Source: a virus
Virus record (IMG/VR): IMGVR_UViG_3300027759_003961
Coordinates: 1-64,000 of that record
Strand: one strand, 5' to 3'
DNA: 64,000 nucleotides
Shown piece by piece: positions 24,972 through 33,061 of this stretch. Under the pieces are notes generated by a model. The model was not told the DNA's origin, did not search any database, and saw nothing but the letters and a program-made list of their open reading frames with translations. Each line of letters opens with the position of its first letter. Position 1 is the stretch's first letter. Both the position numbers and the translations under genes were made by a program.

Positions 24972-25880
24972 TTACTTCTTTTTCTTTTTACTACTGGCCA
25001 ATACTGTAGCTTCTGCTGGTTTAGCATCAACCGGTGCAGCCACTCCTGTTGGACCACCCAAAGCCACATTATTGGTTAGGGCTAGTGAATGCAGATCTTT
25101 GTACAGTTGATCTTGAGTCTGATAGTCAAACACATAAGTGCCGGTGTGCTTGAGTAGCACACGCTTGTCTACCCAAATCTTGCCGCCTAAGTCTCTGTAA
25201 TTTTCGCAGAATGTCCAGTCCTCTGAATAGTAACGATTTTCACGCACTGCTGTGTCAAAATAAGTTTTCATGTAAGGGTTTAATTCTGGCGGTAGACCAA
25301 TGTCGTTTGCAAATGGTTTTGTAGCAGGATGTGCGTTGAGCTTTTCAAATACCGCACGTTTGATCAACATAAAACCTGTGCCGGTTTTTGATACTTCCTG
25401 TAGGCCATCTGGGCCTTCTTCAGCACCATCAAAGCCGTTTACACACCATTTGACTGGCAGACTTTTCATTGGGTATAATCCACCAATAACGTCCACGTCA
25501 CGATTCAACATGACCAATAAATGCCAAGGTTCCCAACCAATGTCAGCATCAATAAACATCAAATGAGTTGATTCTTTATTGTTAAGGAATTTGGCAGTGA
25601 GCGTGTTTCTAGCTCTGCTAATAAGACTTTCATTGGTCATGGTTTCCATGGTCCAATCAATGCCCAACTGGCGGCAGGTGTTGGCCCATTTGATATAGCT
25701 CATAAAGCATGACTCTGTAAGCATACCACCGTAGCATGGCATACAAATATGCACACGAGTGGTCTTCAAAAAGTCAATGTTTACTTGGATTTGTTGTTGT
25801 CCTGGCTGTGGTTGCTCAGTAACGTCGTTTACCTTTGCACCAGGTGTTTGTGTTGTGGGTGTTGCTTGGTTTTCAGCCAT
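24972..25880 (-). CDS. family 2-like glycosyltransferase (GT-A fold)
   Basis: 302 residues. The nucleotide-sugar-binding region shows MTNESLISRARNTLTAKFLN (about 84-103) and then HLMFIDADIGWEPWHLL (about 109-125), where I-D-A-D is the metal-binding DxD of GT-A enzymes. DVDVIGGLYPMKSLPVKW and TGTGFMLIKRAVFEKL are further blocks seen in phage and bacterial transferases of this type. The N-terminal 30 residues are proline/glutamine-rich and the C-terminus is alanine/lysine-rich. It ends in a strong terminator at 24922-24956 and its start follows AGAGGAATCC. Acceptor unknown; DNA, virion protein or surface glycan are all possible. Confidence 0.7.
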   Translation of the reverse strand: MAENQATPTTQTPGAKVNDVTEQPQPGQQQIQVNIDFLKTTRVHICMPCYGGMLTESCFMSYIKWANTCRQLGIDWTMETMTNESLISRARNTLTAKFLNNKESTHLMFIDADIGWEPWHLLVMLNRDVDVIGGLYPMKSLPVKWCVNGFDGAEEGPDGLQEVSKTGTGFMLIKRAVFEKLNAHPATKPFANDIGLPPELNPYMKTYFDTAVRENRYYSEDWTFCENYRDLGGKIWVDKRVLLKHTGTYVFDYQTQDQLYKDLHSLALTNNVALGGPTGVAAPVDAKPAEATVLASSKKKKK

Positions 25881-25917
25881 GGATTCCTCTATTAAAGTGT
25901 CTGATATTTAATAGAGT

Positions 25918-26727
25918 TTAACACACTGGCTTATTTTTTCCTAGTCTTTTTTCGTCAAGATAATCAACAACAACAGGATCTTGCAAGTTTGGAACGGCCT
26001 GGCGTACTTGTGCCAGTTGTTCGCGTAGATATGTGATTTTTGCCAGCAAGTGTTCCTTGCGTTCACGCATCACGTTCACAGGATTATCACCAGCAAATAC
26101 TGCTTCTTGCCCGTAAATGATGCCTTCTGCAGGATCATTTACACCTAAGCGTTGGTCAAATACAGCCTTTAACTCTGGGTCCGGTGTGCCATATAAGTCT
26201 GTGATAATTGCCAGACGATCATTATCATTGCCATCGCGATACAGTTTACGGATGTCACTGGCACTGTTGGCATCTGCACCTTTGACTCGAAATTTTACAG
26301 TCGGAGTTATAGCAACGTAGCCATGTTTGGTCATTGGCTTCATGCCTTTTTTGTTCTCTGGCACAGGTTGTAAATAACCAGGTGATCCATCTTTCTTTGG
26401 AGCAAAATTAAATCTTTCAGCATCCTTGGCACTAACAGCAAATACCAAGACTGTGTTGGCTTTTTCTTCGTCTGACAAAGTTGATGTAATTTCTGTTGCC
26501 TGATAAGGATTTTTTACATTAACAACATGGCCGGCAGGAACACCTAATTTAGTAGCCATTTTTACTTTGTCGCTGAACTCAAAGGGACTGGTCACAGGAT
26601 CTTGAACATTGCTACTAGCAATATACACGTTGTTTTCACCAAATTGATTGGCCAACCAATCATAGCTGGCTTTGTGTCCTAGATGGAAGGGATGGAATCT
26701 GCCGGGATATATTACAAGATAGTTCAT
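25918..26727 (-). CDS. cytidylyltransferase-like nucleotidyltransferase
   Basis: 269 residues. The HxGH nucleotidyltransferase signature is clear: IYPGRFHPFHLGHKASYDWL (residues 6-25, GRFxPxHxGH). The second signature (ISSTxxR) is represented by ANSASDIRKLYRDG near residues 170-183. Members of the superfamily transfer NMP to sugar phosphates, pantetheine phosphate or nicotinamide mononucleotide. The inserted lysine-rich loop (APKKDGSPGYLQPVPENKKG) is common in T4-like phage members. A CATAAATA late-type motif ends seven bases before the ATG. Substrate unknown; the adjacent glycosyltransferase would fit a sugar-nucleotide pathway. Confidence 0.75.
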   Translation of the reverse strand: MNYLVIYPGRFHPFHLGHKASYDWLANQFGENNVYIASSNVQDPVTSPFEFSDKVKMATKLGVPAGHVVNVKNPYQATEITSTLSDEEKANTVLVFAVSAKDAERFNFAPKKDGSPGYLQPVPENKKGMKPMTKHGYVAITPTVKFRVKGADANSASDIRKLYRDGNDNDRLAIITDLYGTPDPELKAVFDQRLGVNDPAEGIIYGQEAVFAGDNPVNVMRERKEHLLAKITYLREQLAQVRQAVPNLQDPVVVDYLDEKRLGKNKPVC

Positions 26728-26743
26728 TGTAATATATTTATGG

Positions 26744-27181
26744 TTACATGTGCTCTAGGAGCCACAGGTATATAGGTGTAGAGAATTTAAGACTCACAGT
26801 GCCGTTGCACCCCATTTCACTGTAAAACTTATCATGGGCAACAACGCTGGTTCCATTAAAATCGTGTGTATATACTGCTTGTTCTGTGACCATATGTCCA
26901 AGTTTGATTTCATCAAATGCCAGGTCTGTGATAATTAGCCTAGCATCGGTAACAATACTACCAGCCTCATCCACCCGAGTGTGGTCAGAGGTTTTGTTTT
27001 TTAATACAAATCTAAGCTCGTGTTCACCATCGTCATCGGTAATTTCTAAAACAATCTGTTGTTGAGTTTGTACATGATCGGTGTCAAAAAACTTTTGATT
27101 GTCAACCCAGGCCTCAAATCCCAGTGTAGCTTCTGTGTTAGTTGTATCTAGGGTACAAGAAATTGTTACAGTGTTAGACAT
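26744..27181 (-). CDS. hypothetical beta-sandwich, carbohydrate-binding-like protein
   Basis: 145 residues predicted all-beta. Strands VTISCTLDTTN, ATLGFEAWVDNQKFFDTD, QIVLEITDDDGEHELRFVLK and ARLIITDLAFDEIKLGHM follow the order seen in small carbohydrate-binding modules, and the smaller protein at 16098-16391 shares the layout. The C-terminus (GCNGTVSLKFSTPIYLWLLE) is typical of a terminal strand. It lies one base from the gene at 27183 in a run of small genes near probable virion genes. A minor structural or adhesion role is a guess. Confidence 0.5.
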   Translation of the reverse strand: MSNTVTISCTLDTTNTEATLGFEAWVDNQKFFDTDHVQTQQQIVLEITDDDGEHELRFVLKNKTSDHTRVDEAGSIVTDARLIITDLAFDEIKLGHMVTEQAVYTHDFNGTSVVAHDKFYSEMGCNGTVSLKFSTPIYLWLLEHM

Positions 27182-27182
27182 T

Positions 27183-27548
27183 TTAGTATGCTGCAGTAAT
27201 GGTTATAGTTCCACTTGAAAATTCAGTAATTTCTGCTCTAAGCCAAGTAAAGTTACCTACAACATTTACAGGAATAGTTCCGGTATCAACGGTACTACCA
27301 TCACCATATGTGGCCACTTCAAACCAAGGAGCAGATTCTTTAAGATCGTTCAAAGTCGCTTGGATGCTTATAACACCCACAAAATCTTGCAAACGATATG
27401 TGATGGTTTGTAGTGCGCCTTGCCCACCATAGTAGTTGGCCGCGGGTACAGCATTGCTGTACCAATCTTGGCTGCTACCATCGTAGTTACCTGATGCACT
27501 GCCATAAGTCACATCATCTACTAGAGTTTGTGTGGTGTAAATGGTCAT
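27183..27548 (-). CDS. hypothetical virion-like beta protein
   Basis: 121 residues, not recognised by name but built like tail or fibre accessory proteins: Tyr/Ser/Gly-rich start (DDVTYGSASGNYDGSSQDWY), then strands TITYRLQDFVGVISIQATL, a spacer APWFEVATYGDGS, and VNVVGNFTWLRAEITEFSSG, a pattern I recall from phage proteins that end in F-x-W-(L/V)-R-(A/V)-x-(I/V). Its ATG overlaps the stop codon of the 54-residue gene upstream (ATGA). Probably structural. Confidence 0.5.
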   Translation of the reverse strand: MTIYTTQTLVDDVTYGSASGNYDGSSQDWYSNAVPAANYYGGQGALQTITYRLQDFVGVISIQATLNDLKESAPWFEVATYGDGSTVDTGTIPVNVVGNFTWLRAEITEFSSGTITITAAY

Positions 27549-27709
27549 GCCTGTTTAATTTCTACTAGAGTGCCAGCACCAGCCAATTCAGTTACCACTG
27601 CTTCTAATTGAGCCACAACATCGGCATCTAATAAAACGTGGGCAGGAGTGTCGTCTTTGACCAATTGGCTGACAGTGATTACAAGGGTTTGTTCGTTAAT
27701 TTTTGCCAT
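27545..27709 (-). CDS. 54-residue conserved small phage protein
   Basis: A short frame from ATG 27707-27709 to TGA 27545-27547, overlapping the next start by four bases, which argues that it is real. The peptide (MAKINEQTLVITVSQLVKDD, then helix VVAQLEAVVTELAGA) is acidic with one strand and one helix. A CTAAATA late-promoter-like motif (27717-27723) ends seven bases before the ATG, and there is no room for a ribosome-binding site between a late start point and the ATG. Function unknown. Confidence 0.6.
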   Translation of the reverse strand: MAKINEQTLVITVSQLVKDDTPAHVLLDADVVAQLEAVVTELAGAGTLVEIKQA

Positions 27710-27715
27710 AGTGTA

Positions 27716-28384
27716 CTATTTAGCCTGGATTATCTGCTGAGTTTTTCTTATTATTCCAGGATGTACCAGTGCCAGCATAGTCAACCACGACATTTCATCG
27801 TGATCTACAAAAAAATAGTCTTGTGTGCGATAGAATGTACTAGTAATCCAGGTTGCTAGTGCTGGGCTAATTCTAATACTGGATTGTTGATTGTTTAAAA
27901 AATTAATCAACGTGTTTTTTTGCTGATTGGTAATTTTGGTTATTTTAAAATAACTGCGGAATTGATGCCGGGGATTCTTTAATAAAATAGTATTTTTAGG
28001 ACGATCGATCACAGCCTTGGAGTATTTTTTTCCTGTCAACATAGGCATGGGTTTTAATTGACTGATCAACTCTAAGCTATTGGTATACACCCATCCACAG
28101 TTGGAACTGACTACTAATTTTAAATCCACTCCGCTGTTGCGTAGAACGGCAGCAAAATCATACAAGTTTTGCTCAACTTCTTCGGTGATTTCATTCCACA
28201 GACGTGATTGTTGGGCATTGGGTTTCTGACCAAGGGTGTTCCATCGTTGGTGTGCAACTTCGCGCCACTGTTTTCGACGCTCAAGCATGTGGCTGATACG
28301 GGTGCAATCAAGTTCTTGTTCTCGCAGACAACTGATTTCTGCCAAGCCAAAACTGATACAGTATTGAAAACGATCGTAAAACAA
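27716..28384 (-). CDS. hypothetical phage protein, 222 residues
   Basis: I place the start at TTG 28382-28384, just after the clpA stop codon, because AAAGGA lies a few bases upstream and the resulting protein opens with FYDRFQYCISFGLAEISCLR, a plausible natural start; an upstream TTG at 28420 would overlap clpA by 17 bases. The chain is mixed alpha/beta and rich in W, Y and R (RRKQWREVAHQRWN), with FFVDHDEMSWLTMLALVHPG near the end. I recall similar proteins of unknown function in T4-like phages. No catalytic motif is evident. Confidence 0.55.
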   Translation of the reverse strand: MFYDRFQYCISFGLAEISCLREQELDCTRISHMLERRKQWREVAHQRWNTLGQKPNAQQSRLWNEITEEVEQNLYDFAAVLRNSGVDLKLVVSSNCGWVYTNSLELISQLKPMPMLTGKKYSKAVIDRPKNTILLKNPRHQFRSYFKITKITNQQKNTLINFLNNQQSSIRISPALATWITSTFYRTQDYFFVDHDEMSWLTMLALVHPGIIRKTQQIIQAK

Positions 28385-28403
28385 CCGATCCTTTACAACG
28401 GAT

Positions 28404-30671
28404 TTAAACTTCAGGGTCAAGGACTATGTATCCATCTTCAGTCACCACGGCTGTACTGGTTGAAAGTTCTGTTACAAACTCAACTGCATCATCTTTCATT
28501 ACAGCATGCATTGTACAATTCTCCAAACGATCAAACAAAATACGCTTACTCAATGGCACACGAATTAGTTCATCAATCTTGCGTCCTAGGGGTCTAGCAC
28601 CCATCTTTGAATCGTAGCCCTTGTCGGCCAGCATGTCAATCACTGGTTCTGATAATGTTAATTGAATATGCTTATTCATAAGACTGACCTTGAGTTCATC
28701 TACAAATTTCAGCACCACTTTCTTGATGGCTAGGGTATCTAACTTGTTGAACTTGCACACACAGTCAATACGATTGCGTAGTTCAGGTTTAAAAAACTCT
28801 TTCATGGCCTTATCTTCGCTACCAGTTTTTTCTAAACTCTGTCCAAAGCCAATGTTGTTGTTTTCGTTGTCTCTAGCACCCAAGTTACTAGTCATGATAA
28901 TGATGCAGTTCTTGAGATCTACTGTTTTACCATTGCTTGATGTAATGCGGGCTTCATCTAACATCTGTAACATGATGTTGATTACATCGGGATGAGCCTT
29001 TTCAATTTCATCAAACAACAAGATACTAAATGGATGTTTGCTGACATCGCTAATTAACTTGCCGCCACCAAGATTGCCATCTTCGAATCCAACATAGCCT
29101 GGAGGCGCACCAATCAAGCCTGACACTGTATGACGCTCTTGATACTCACTCATATCATACTTGAGCAGTTTCATATCCAGGTGCTCGCTGAGCAATTTGG
29201 CCAACTCTGTTTTGCCTGTGCCCGTAGGTCCTAGGAACAAAAAGCTAGCAATAGGACGTTTAGCATTGCCAATACCCGAGAAGTTGATGTACACTCTCTC
29301 CAATACGCGATCCACGGCGGCATCTTGTCCATACAACTTCTGTTTAATGTTGCTTTCCAGTTCTATAATCTTGGCACTGCTTTCATTTTCTAATCGATCC
29401 ATAGGAACATCTGTAACACGGCTTAGTTGAGCCATGATCATGTCCTTGGTAATGGTCACATTACCTGCATCTTTTACACGTTCCTTGGCACAAGCACCAT
29501 CTAGCAAGTCAATTGATTTGTCGGGGTTCTTACGATCGTGTATGTAGCGACCGCTTAGTTCCACTGCAGATGTGATTGCATCTGTGTCGATCAACACGTT
29601 ATGGAAGGATTCAAGTCTAGGACTGAGCCCAATCAGGATCTGTTCTGTGGTGCCAGCATCTGGTTCATCAATCCCTACTCTATGGAAACGACGCATGAGT
29701 GCGCGATCCTTTTCAAAACTTTCGTAGTATTCTTCCCAGGTGGTTGATGCTATTACTTTTAAACTGCCCTTGGTTATGCTGGGCTTCAACATATTGGCCA
29801 TGTCTAAACTGCTTTGACTACTTGCACCAGCACCCTTCATGGTGTGAGCTTCGTCCACAAACAAGATGCAATTTTTCTTAGTTTCCAGTGCGGTAATAAC
29901 TGCCTTGAACTTTTCTTCAAATTCACCACGATACTTACTGCCAGCTAATAGACTTCCTACTTCTAGGCCCCATAGTTCATGTCCTTTAAGAAATTCAGGC
30001 ACACGACCGGCTGTAATTTCTTGAGCCAAGCCTTCTACAATGGCAGTTTTTCCTACTCCAGGATCTCCGACCATGAGCACATTGGCTTTGAACTTGCGAG
30101 CCAACACTGTGATCATTTCGTCCAGTTCTTCTGCACGACCAATCATGGGCTCTAATCTATTTTGTTGCGCTAAGGCTGTTAAATCAGTACAGTGTTCTGT
30201 GAGTATTTCTGTGGCTTGTTGATTTGTAAGTTTAACATCGCTTTGCTTGTAGTTGGCCTGATAGAACTCGGCAAACTCGGCTTTTTTGATTCCGTACTTG
30301 AGTAAAAAGTAATGAGCATGGCTGTTGTTCTCACTCATCATGGCCAGGTACAGATCTAATGTACTAATAGTTCTACGGCCAGTAAACAGAACCTGTGTCA
30401 GGGCACGGTTAAACACACGCTCTAAGGCATTGGTTTTTTTGGGTTGCACATCTTTAGTAGTGACCAGATTGGCTAGACTAGCCAAGTAAGCTTCAATCTC
30501 TTGTTCCATGCGGACAACATCAGTACCAAATTTTTCTAGTACCTGGCGGAATGGTGCGTGACGTAGCAAAGCCACCAGCATATGTTCGGTTAGCACATAT
30601 TCATGTTTACAATCACGTGCTATCTTGACTGCGGCGTCAACTATCTGTTCAATTTCAGGATTGTTTTGCAT
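28404..30671 (-). CDS. clpA: ClpA-like AAA+ unfoldase with ClpP-binding loop
   Basis: 755 residues, the length of E. coli ClpA (758). ClpA unfolds proteins and feeds them to the ClpP peptidase. The N-domain (1-140) contains LTEHMLVALLRHAP. First AAA module: Walker A GDPGVGKT (202-209) and Walker B CILFVDEAH (268-276). Second: Walker A GPTGTGKT (481-488) and Walker B ILLFDEIEKAH (550-560). The loop DNENNNIGFGQS contains I-G-F at 607-609, where ClpA carries I-G-L for docking to ClpP, so it could use host ClpP. No ClpP gene is in the window. Transcription starts from a strong promoter (30704-30732) and the ATG follows AAAAGGA. Strong identification. Confidence 0.93.
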   Translation of the reverse strand: MQNNPEIEQIVDAAVKIARDCKHEYVLTEHMLVALLRHAPFRQVLEKFGTDVVRMEQEIEAYLASLANLVTTKDVQPKKTNALERVFNRALTQVLFTGRRTISTLDLYLAMMSENNSHAHYFLLKYGIKKAEFAEFYQANYKQSDVKLTNQQATEILTEHCTDLTALAQQNRLEPMIGRAEELDEMITVLARKFKANVLMVGDPGVGKTAIVEGLAQEITAGRVPEFLKGHELWGLEVGSLLAGSKYRGEFEEKFKAVITALETKKNCILFVDEAHTMKGAGASSQSSLDMANMLKPSITKGSLKVIASTTWEEYYESFEKDRALMRRFHRVGIDEPDAGTTEQILIGLSPRLESFHNVLIDTDAITSAVELSGRYIHDRKNPDKSIDLLDGACAKERVKDAGNVTITKDMIMAQLSRVTDVPMDRLENESSAKIIELESNIKQKLYGQDAAVDRVLERVYINFSGIGNAKRPIASFLFLGPTGTGKTELAKLLSEHLDMKLLKYDMSEYQERHTVSGLIGAPPGYVGFEDGNLGGGKLISDVSKHPFSILLFDEIEKAHPDVINIMLQMLDEARITSSNGKTVDLKNCIIIMTSNLGARDNENNNIGFGQSLEKTGSEDKAMKEFFKPELRNRIDCVCKFNKLDTLAIKKVVLKFVDELKVSLMNKHIQLTLSEPVIDMLADKGYDSKMGARPLGRKIDELIRVPLSKRILFDRLENCTMHAVMKDDAVEFVTELSTSTAVVTEDGYIVLDPEV

Positions 30672-30703
30672 GGATTCCTTTTAAATATATATCCGTATGT
30701 TTC

Positions 30704-30732
30704 ATTATACTATAACTTGAATAAAAATGCAA
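30704..30732 (-). promoter_or_regulatory. sigma70-type promoter of clpA
   Basis: On the minus strand TTGCAT (30727-30732), 17 bp spacer, TATAAT (30704-30709). The transcript would have a short leader with a good ribosome-binding site before ATG 30671. Confidence 0.8.
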
Positions 30733-30745
30733 TCTATATGGTTAT

Positions 30746-31525
30746 TTATTGGTTGCGGGTTTGAGTAATAGCGTCTAAAATAGGTTGGGGAATATTGTCT
30801 GGAATACGGGCTTGTACACGCACCAATAAATCACCTGCGGCGCCGGATCTTTGGGCTAGACCACGTTCACGCAATCTAAATGTGGTACCGGGTTGTGTTC
30901 TAGCAGGAACAGTTAAACTGAGTGTGGCGCCTAAGATGTCTTGTACAGTAATTTCTGTGCCGGTGATTAGGTCCCAAACATCAATTGGGTGATCTGTTAT
31001 CAAGTTTGGTCCTTGCCGTTCCCAACGCGGATTAGGATGTATTCTAAATGTAATCACTAGATCCATGCCTCCGGGTCCAATACCTGGATACTGTACACTG
31101 GCTCCATCGTCAATGCCAGGCGGAATTTCTATTTCCACGGTTATTGTGCCTTGATGTGTGCCTACACTGATGGTTTTTGGACCACCGCGAGCCACATCCG
31201 GCAAGGTGATCCACAAGGTCATCATGGCTCGTTGATGCTGACGTTGTTGTTGAGGGTGTTGAAATCTGGTACCAAAAACATCAAAGATAGATTCAAAATT
31301 AAATCCTTGTCCGCCCATATTACCAAACGGGCTTTGTGGACTGTCATGCATGGATCGTTTTTGTGGATTACTCAAGGTGTCATAGGCACTTTGTATTTCT
31401 TGAAACTTGGTTTTGTCCCCGCCTTTGTCGGGATGATGCTGGCTGGCCAACTTACGATAAGCCCGTTTAATTTCGTCTGGAGTTGCGTTGCGATCAACGC
31501 CTAGAGTTTGGTAGTGATTTGACAT
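30746..31525 (-). CDS. DnaJ/CbpA-like co-chaperone without zinc fingers
   Basis: 259 residues. The J domain fills residues 1-62: YQTLGVDRNATPDEIKRAYR, then HHPDKGGDKTKF with the essential HPD at about 32-34, which stimulates DnaK ATPase. A Gly/Phe-like segment NMGGQGFNFESIFDVFG follows. The C-terminal substrate-binding domains show the DnaJ_C strands LWITLPDVARGGPKTI, VEIEIPPGIDDGASVQYPG and LRERGLAQRSGAAGDLLVRV (family LxGxGxPxxxGxxGDLxV). The CxxCxGxG zinc domain is absent, as in CbpA. It could recruit host DnaK, working with the ClpA-like protein next door. It has a perfect consensus promoter but no recognisable ribosome-binding site before ATG 31525. Confidence 0.9.
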   Translation of the reverse strand: MSNHYQTLGVDRNATPDEIKRAYRKLASQHHPDKGGDKTKFQEIQSAYDTLSNPQKRSMHDSPQSPFGNMGGQGFNFESIFDVFGTRFQHPQQQRQHQRAMMTLWITLPDVARGGPKTISVGTHQGTITVEIEIPPGIDDGASVQYPGIGPGGMDLVITFRIHPNPRWERQGPNLITDHPIDVWDLITGTEITVQDILGATLSLTVPARTQPGTTFRLRERGLAQRSGAAGDLLVRVQARIPDNIPQPILDAITQTRNQ

Positions 31526-31534
31526 AGTAATGAA

Positions 31535-31567
31535 AAGTAGACAGCATAGTAATTATACTGTCTACTT
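31535..31567 (-). repeat. 10-bp inverted repeat around the dnaJ -10 box
   Basis: AAGTAGACAG (31535-31544) and CTGTCTACTT (31558-31567) are perfect inverted arms with a 13-bp centre that contains the -10 box. A repressor binding there would block the promoter. A similar 13-bp-centred inverted repeat lies at 56916-56961. Confidence 0.7.
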
Positions 31568-31580
31568 GGGGTGATGTCAA
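31552..31580 (-). promoter_or_regulatory. perfect consensus sigma70 promoter of the dnaJ-like gene
   Basis: On the minus strand TTGACA (31575-31580), 17 bp, TATAAT (31552-31557): both hexamers match the bacterial consensus at every base. An inverted repeat (31535-31567) surrounds the -10 box. Confidence 0.9.
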
Positions 31581-31748
31581 TTACTTCTTGGTTGCTTTTT
31601 CTGGAACTTTGATTCCTTCAACTTTTTTGTGCTTTTTGACTTCTTTTTTCTGTGCCGCAGGTTTTTTAGCAGGTTCGGCATAGGCAGTGGTTTGGTAACC
31701 TACAAATGACCAAATTACAATGTTTGCGGCAATTAAAAACTTTTTCAT
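31581..31748 (-). CDS. small secreted lysine-rich protein
   Basis: 55 residues from ATG 31746-31748, which follows GGAAAG; upstream in-frame codons are less likely starts. The first 24 residues form a signal peptide (MKKFLIAANIVIWSFVGYQT, cleavage likely after AYA), leaving a very basic, proline-containing tail with alternating K and P (EPAKKPAAQKKEVKKHKKVE). It would be periplasmic. It is the last gene of the lysis region and may assist envelope disruption or be unrelated; no family is recognised. Confidence 0.55.
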   Translation of the reverse strand: MKKFLIAANIVIWSFVGYQTTAYAEPAKKPAAQKKEVKKHKKVEGIKVPEKATKK

Positions 31749-31788
31749 TTTTATCTTTCCTTTTTTCATACAGTTAATGTTGCCATGA

Positions 31789-32169
31789 TTACTTTTTCCC
31801 GTTACCATTGTTGGATTGTTTCTCTTTGTGCTTTTCCAACTCTTGCACACGCCATATCAATGTGTCCAGCACTGCTTTGTTGGCACCGCTTCTTGCTAGT
31901 GCTTCTGTGTTGGATTGCATAAAGTCTTGGCGCAGTTTTTCACGAGCCAGTTCAGCACCCATGTTTGGTGCTTGTTTGTTGTCTGATGTCACTACCAACT
32001 GCATCTTGCTTTCAAGAATGGTCAAGCTATGATTAACATTACTCAGCGCATTCATCAAGTACACCACACAGGCAAACATGATGGGCAACACTGCAAATGT
32101 TACCTTTTCAATCAGTGCGCCTTTGCTGGCGTTAGCACTCATCTGTTCCTTTATTTGTTCCAATTCCAT
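31789..32169 (-). CDS. membrane protein in the lysis cassette
   Basis: 126 residues with one transmembrane helix (VTFAVLPIMFACVVYLMNAL, about 24-43) and a charged, coiled-coil C-terminus (AREKLRQDFMQ, RVQELEKHKEKQ). The N-terminal 22 residues are polar, so the topology may be N-in, C-out. The ATG follows AAAGGAAAATAA. Position near holin-like, spanin and endolysin genes suggests a role as holin partner or antiholin, but no family match is claimed. Confidence 0.55.
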   Translation of the reverse strand: MELEQIKEQMSANASKGALIEKVTFAVLPIMFACVVYLMNALSNVNHSLTILESKMQLVVTSDNKQAPNMGAELAREKLRQDFMQSNTEALARSGANKAVLDTLIWRVQELEKHKEKQSNNGNGKK

Positions 32170-32170
32170 T

Positions 32171-32290
32171 TTATTTTCCTTTGGCTATCATAGCCTGGAT
32201 TTTTTCTTGAACGATTTTAGCCCAAAATGGTTGTGGAAAATTCCAACCTACAAATGCTCCTACTGCGATCCAAAATAATGTGTCTAACAT
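32171..32290 (-). CDS. 39-residue membrane peptide in the lysis cassette
   Basis: Starts at ATG 32288-32290 behind AAGGAG; the frame upstream of this lacks a site. The peptide MLDTLFWIAVGAFVGWNFPQ has one hydrophobic helix (4-20) and a short basic amphipathic tail (AKIVQEKIQAMIAKGK). Similar one-helix peptides occur near phage holins. Function unknown, possibly lysis timing. Confidence 0.5.
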   Translation of the reverse strand: MLDTLFWIAVGAFVGWNFPQPFWAKIVQEKIQAMIAKGK

Positions 32291-32303
32291 GATGAGTCTC
32301 CTT

Positions 32304-32759
32304 TTATAGTTCTGGTTGCTGAGCCACGGCTGGCCCAGTGGGTTTTGTACTGCCAAACGCCGGCGCTGGTGCTGGTGTAAATGCTGAAGCAGTACTCGCA
32401 GTGTTGTTGCCTAGCGGAGTACTACCAAAGTTGGGTGTGGGTGTGCTTGTAGGTGCAGGCATTGTTGCACCAGCTTTATCACCTAACTTTTCTTGTGTAC
32501 GACCGTAGGCCGCAATACCTAGAATAGCGCCCATGGCCATGTGAAACAAGCCTGCACCTTGTAGGGTGATTGGACTCCATTGTGTTTCCACTTTGCCGCC
32601 ACCCACTACTTGGACTAAACTCCATAAGATAGGAAATATAACAAAGTCAGAAGTACATACCAACATGTACATCCAACCCATAGCTGGACGCCATTTTGAA
32701 TTCATCCAGTCTTCTTGTTTTGTTGCGCTTTCTGATTTTGCGCATGTTTCTTCGGACAT
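32304..32759 (-). CDS. holin-like membrane protein
   Basis: 151 residues. Two hydrophobic helices, MGWMYMLVCTSDFVIFPILW (about 28-47) and GAGLFHMAMGAILGIAAYG (about 67-85), are joined by a short segment with Q-W-S-P-I-T, then a Pro/Thr/Ala-rich tail (residues 95-150). The phrase N-S-K-W-R-P-A-M-G-W-M-Y resembles the start of holins of the 3TM gene-transfer-release type (W-R-P-x-x-x-Y). A holin would permit passage of the GH19 endolysin. The start follows AAGGAG, with a TAATAAATA late-type motif at 32792-32799 upstream. Assignment rests on topology and neighbours. Confidence 0.6.
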   Translation of the reverse strand: MSEETCAKSESATKQEDWMNSKWRPAMGWMYMLVCTSDFVIFPILWSLVQVVGGGKVETQWSPITLQGAGLFHMAMGAILGIAAYGRTQEKLGDKAGATMPAPTSTPTPNFGSTPLGNNTASTASAFTPAPAPAFGSTKPTGPAVAQQPEL

Positions 32760-32800
32760 ACCTGCTCCTTATTATTATTTTTATATACTGCTATTTATTA

Positions 32801-33061
32801 CTAAACTACTGCGCTGGCAATGGTGATCAACCCAGTTAATACTGTGTTTAACTTTTCTTTAAACGCCAGCTGACTCATGTCTTCTAATATAACCAATTGA
32901 CGTTGTGCATCCTCAAGTATTTCTTTTACTTCTGCATTGCTCAGTTGTCCTACTTTGGCCTGCTCAACAATCATGTTTATATCATGTGCAAATTGACTAA
33001 AAGTAGGATCGTTGACATTAACCATATCAGCCAATTGTTGTTGTATTTCGTTTAAGGTCAT
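32801..33061 (-). CDS. hypothetical small helical protein
   Basis: 86 residues, largely helical and acidic (EIQQQLADMVNVNDPTFSQF, NAEVKEILEDAQRQLVILED), ending in a short hydrophobic stretch (LTGLITIASAVV) that could be a membrane anchor. It overlaps the lipoprotein gene by four bases, so it is co-translated within the lysis cassette. No known family; a role in lysis control is only suggested by location. Confidence 0.5.
   Translation of the reverse strand: MTLNEIQQQLADMVNVNDPTFSQFAHDINMIVEQAKVGQLSNAEVKEILEDAQRQLVILEDMSQLAFKEKLNTVLTGLITIASAVV

Noticed and set aside
24904-25069. Extra 55-residue N-terminus of the giant protein
   Set aside because: It would be encoded across a strong terminator and overlaps the glycosyltransferase gene; the ATG at 24904 is preceded by a late-type motif.
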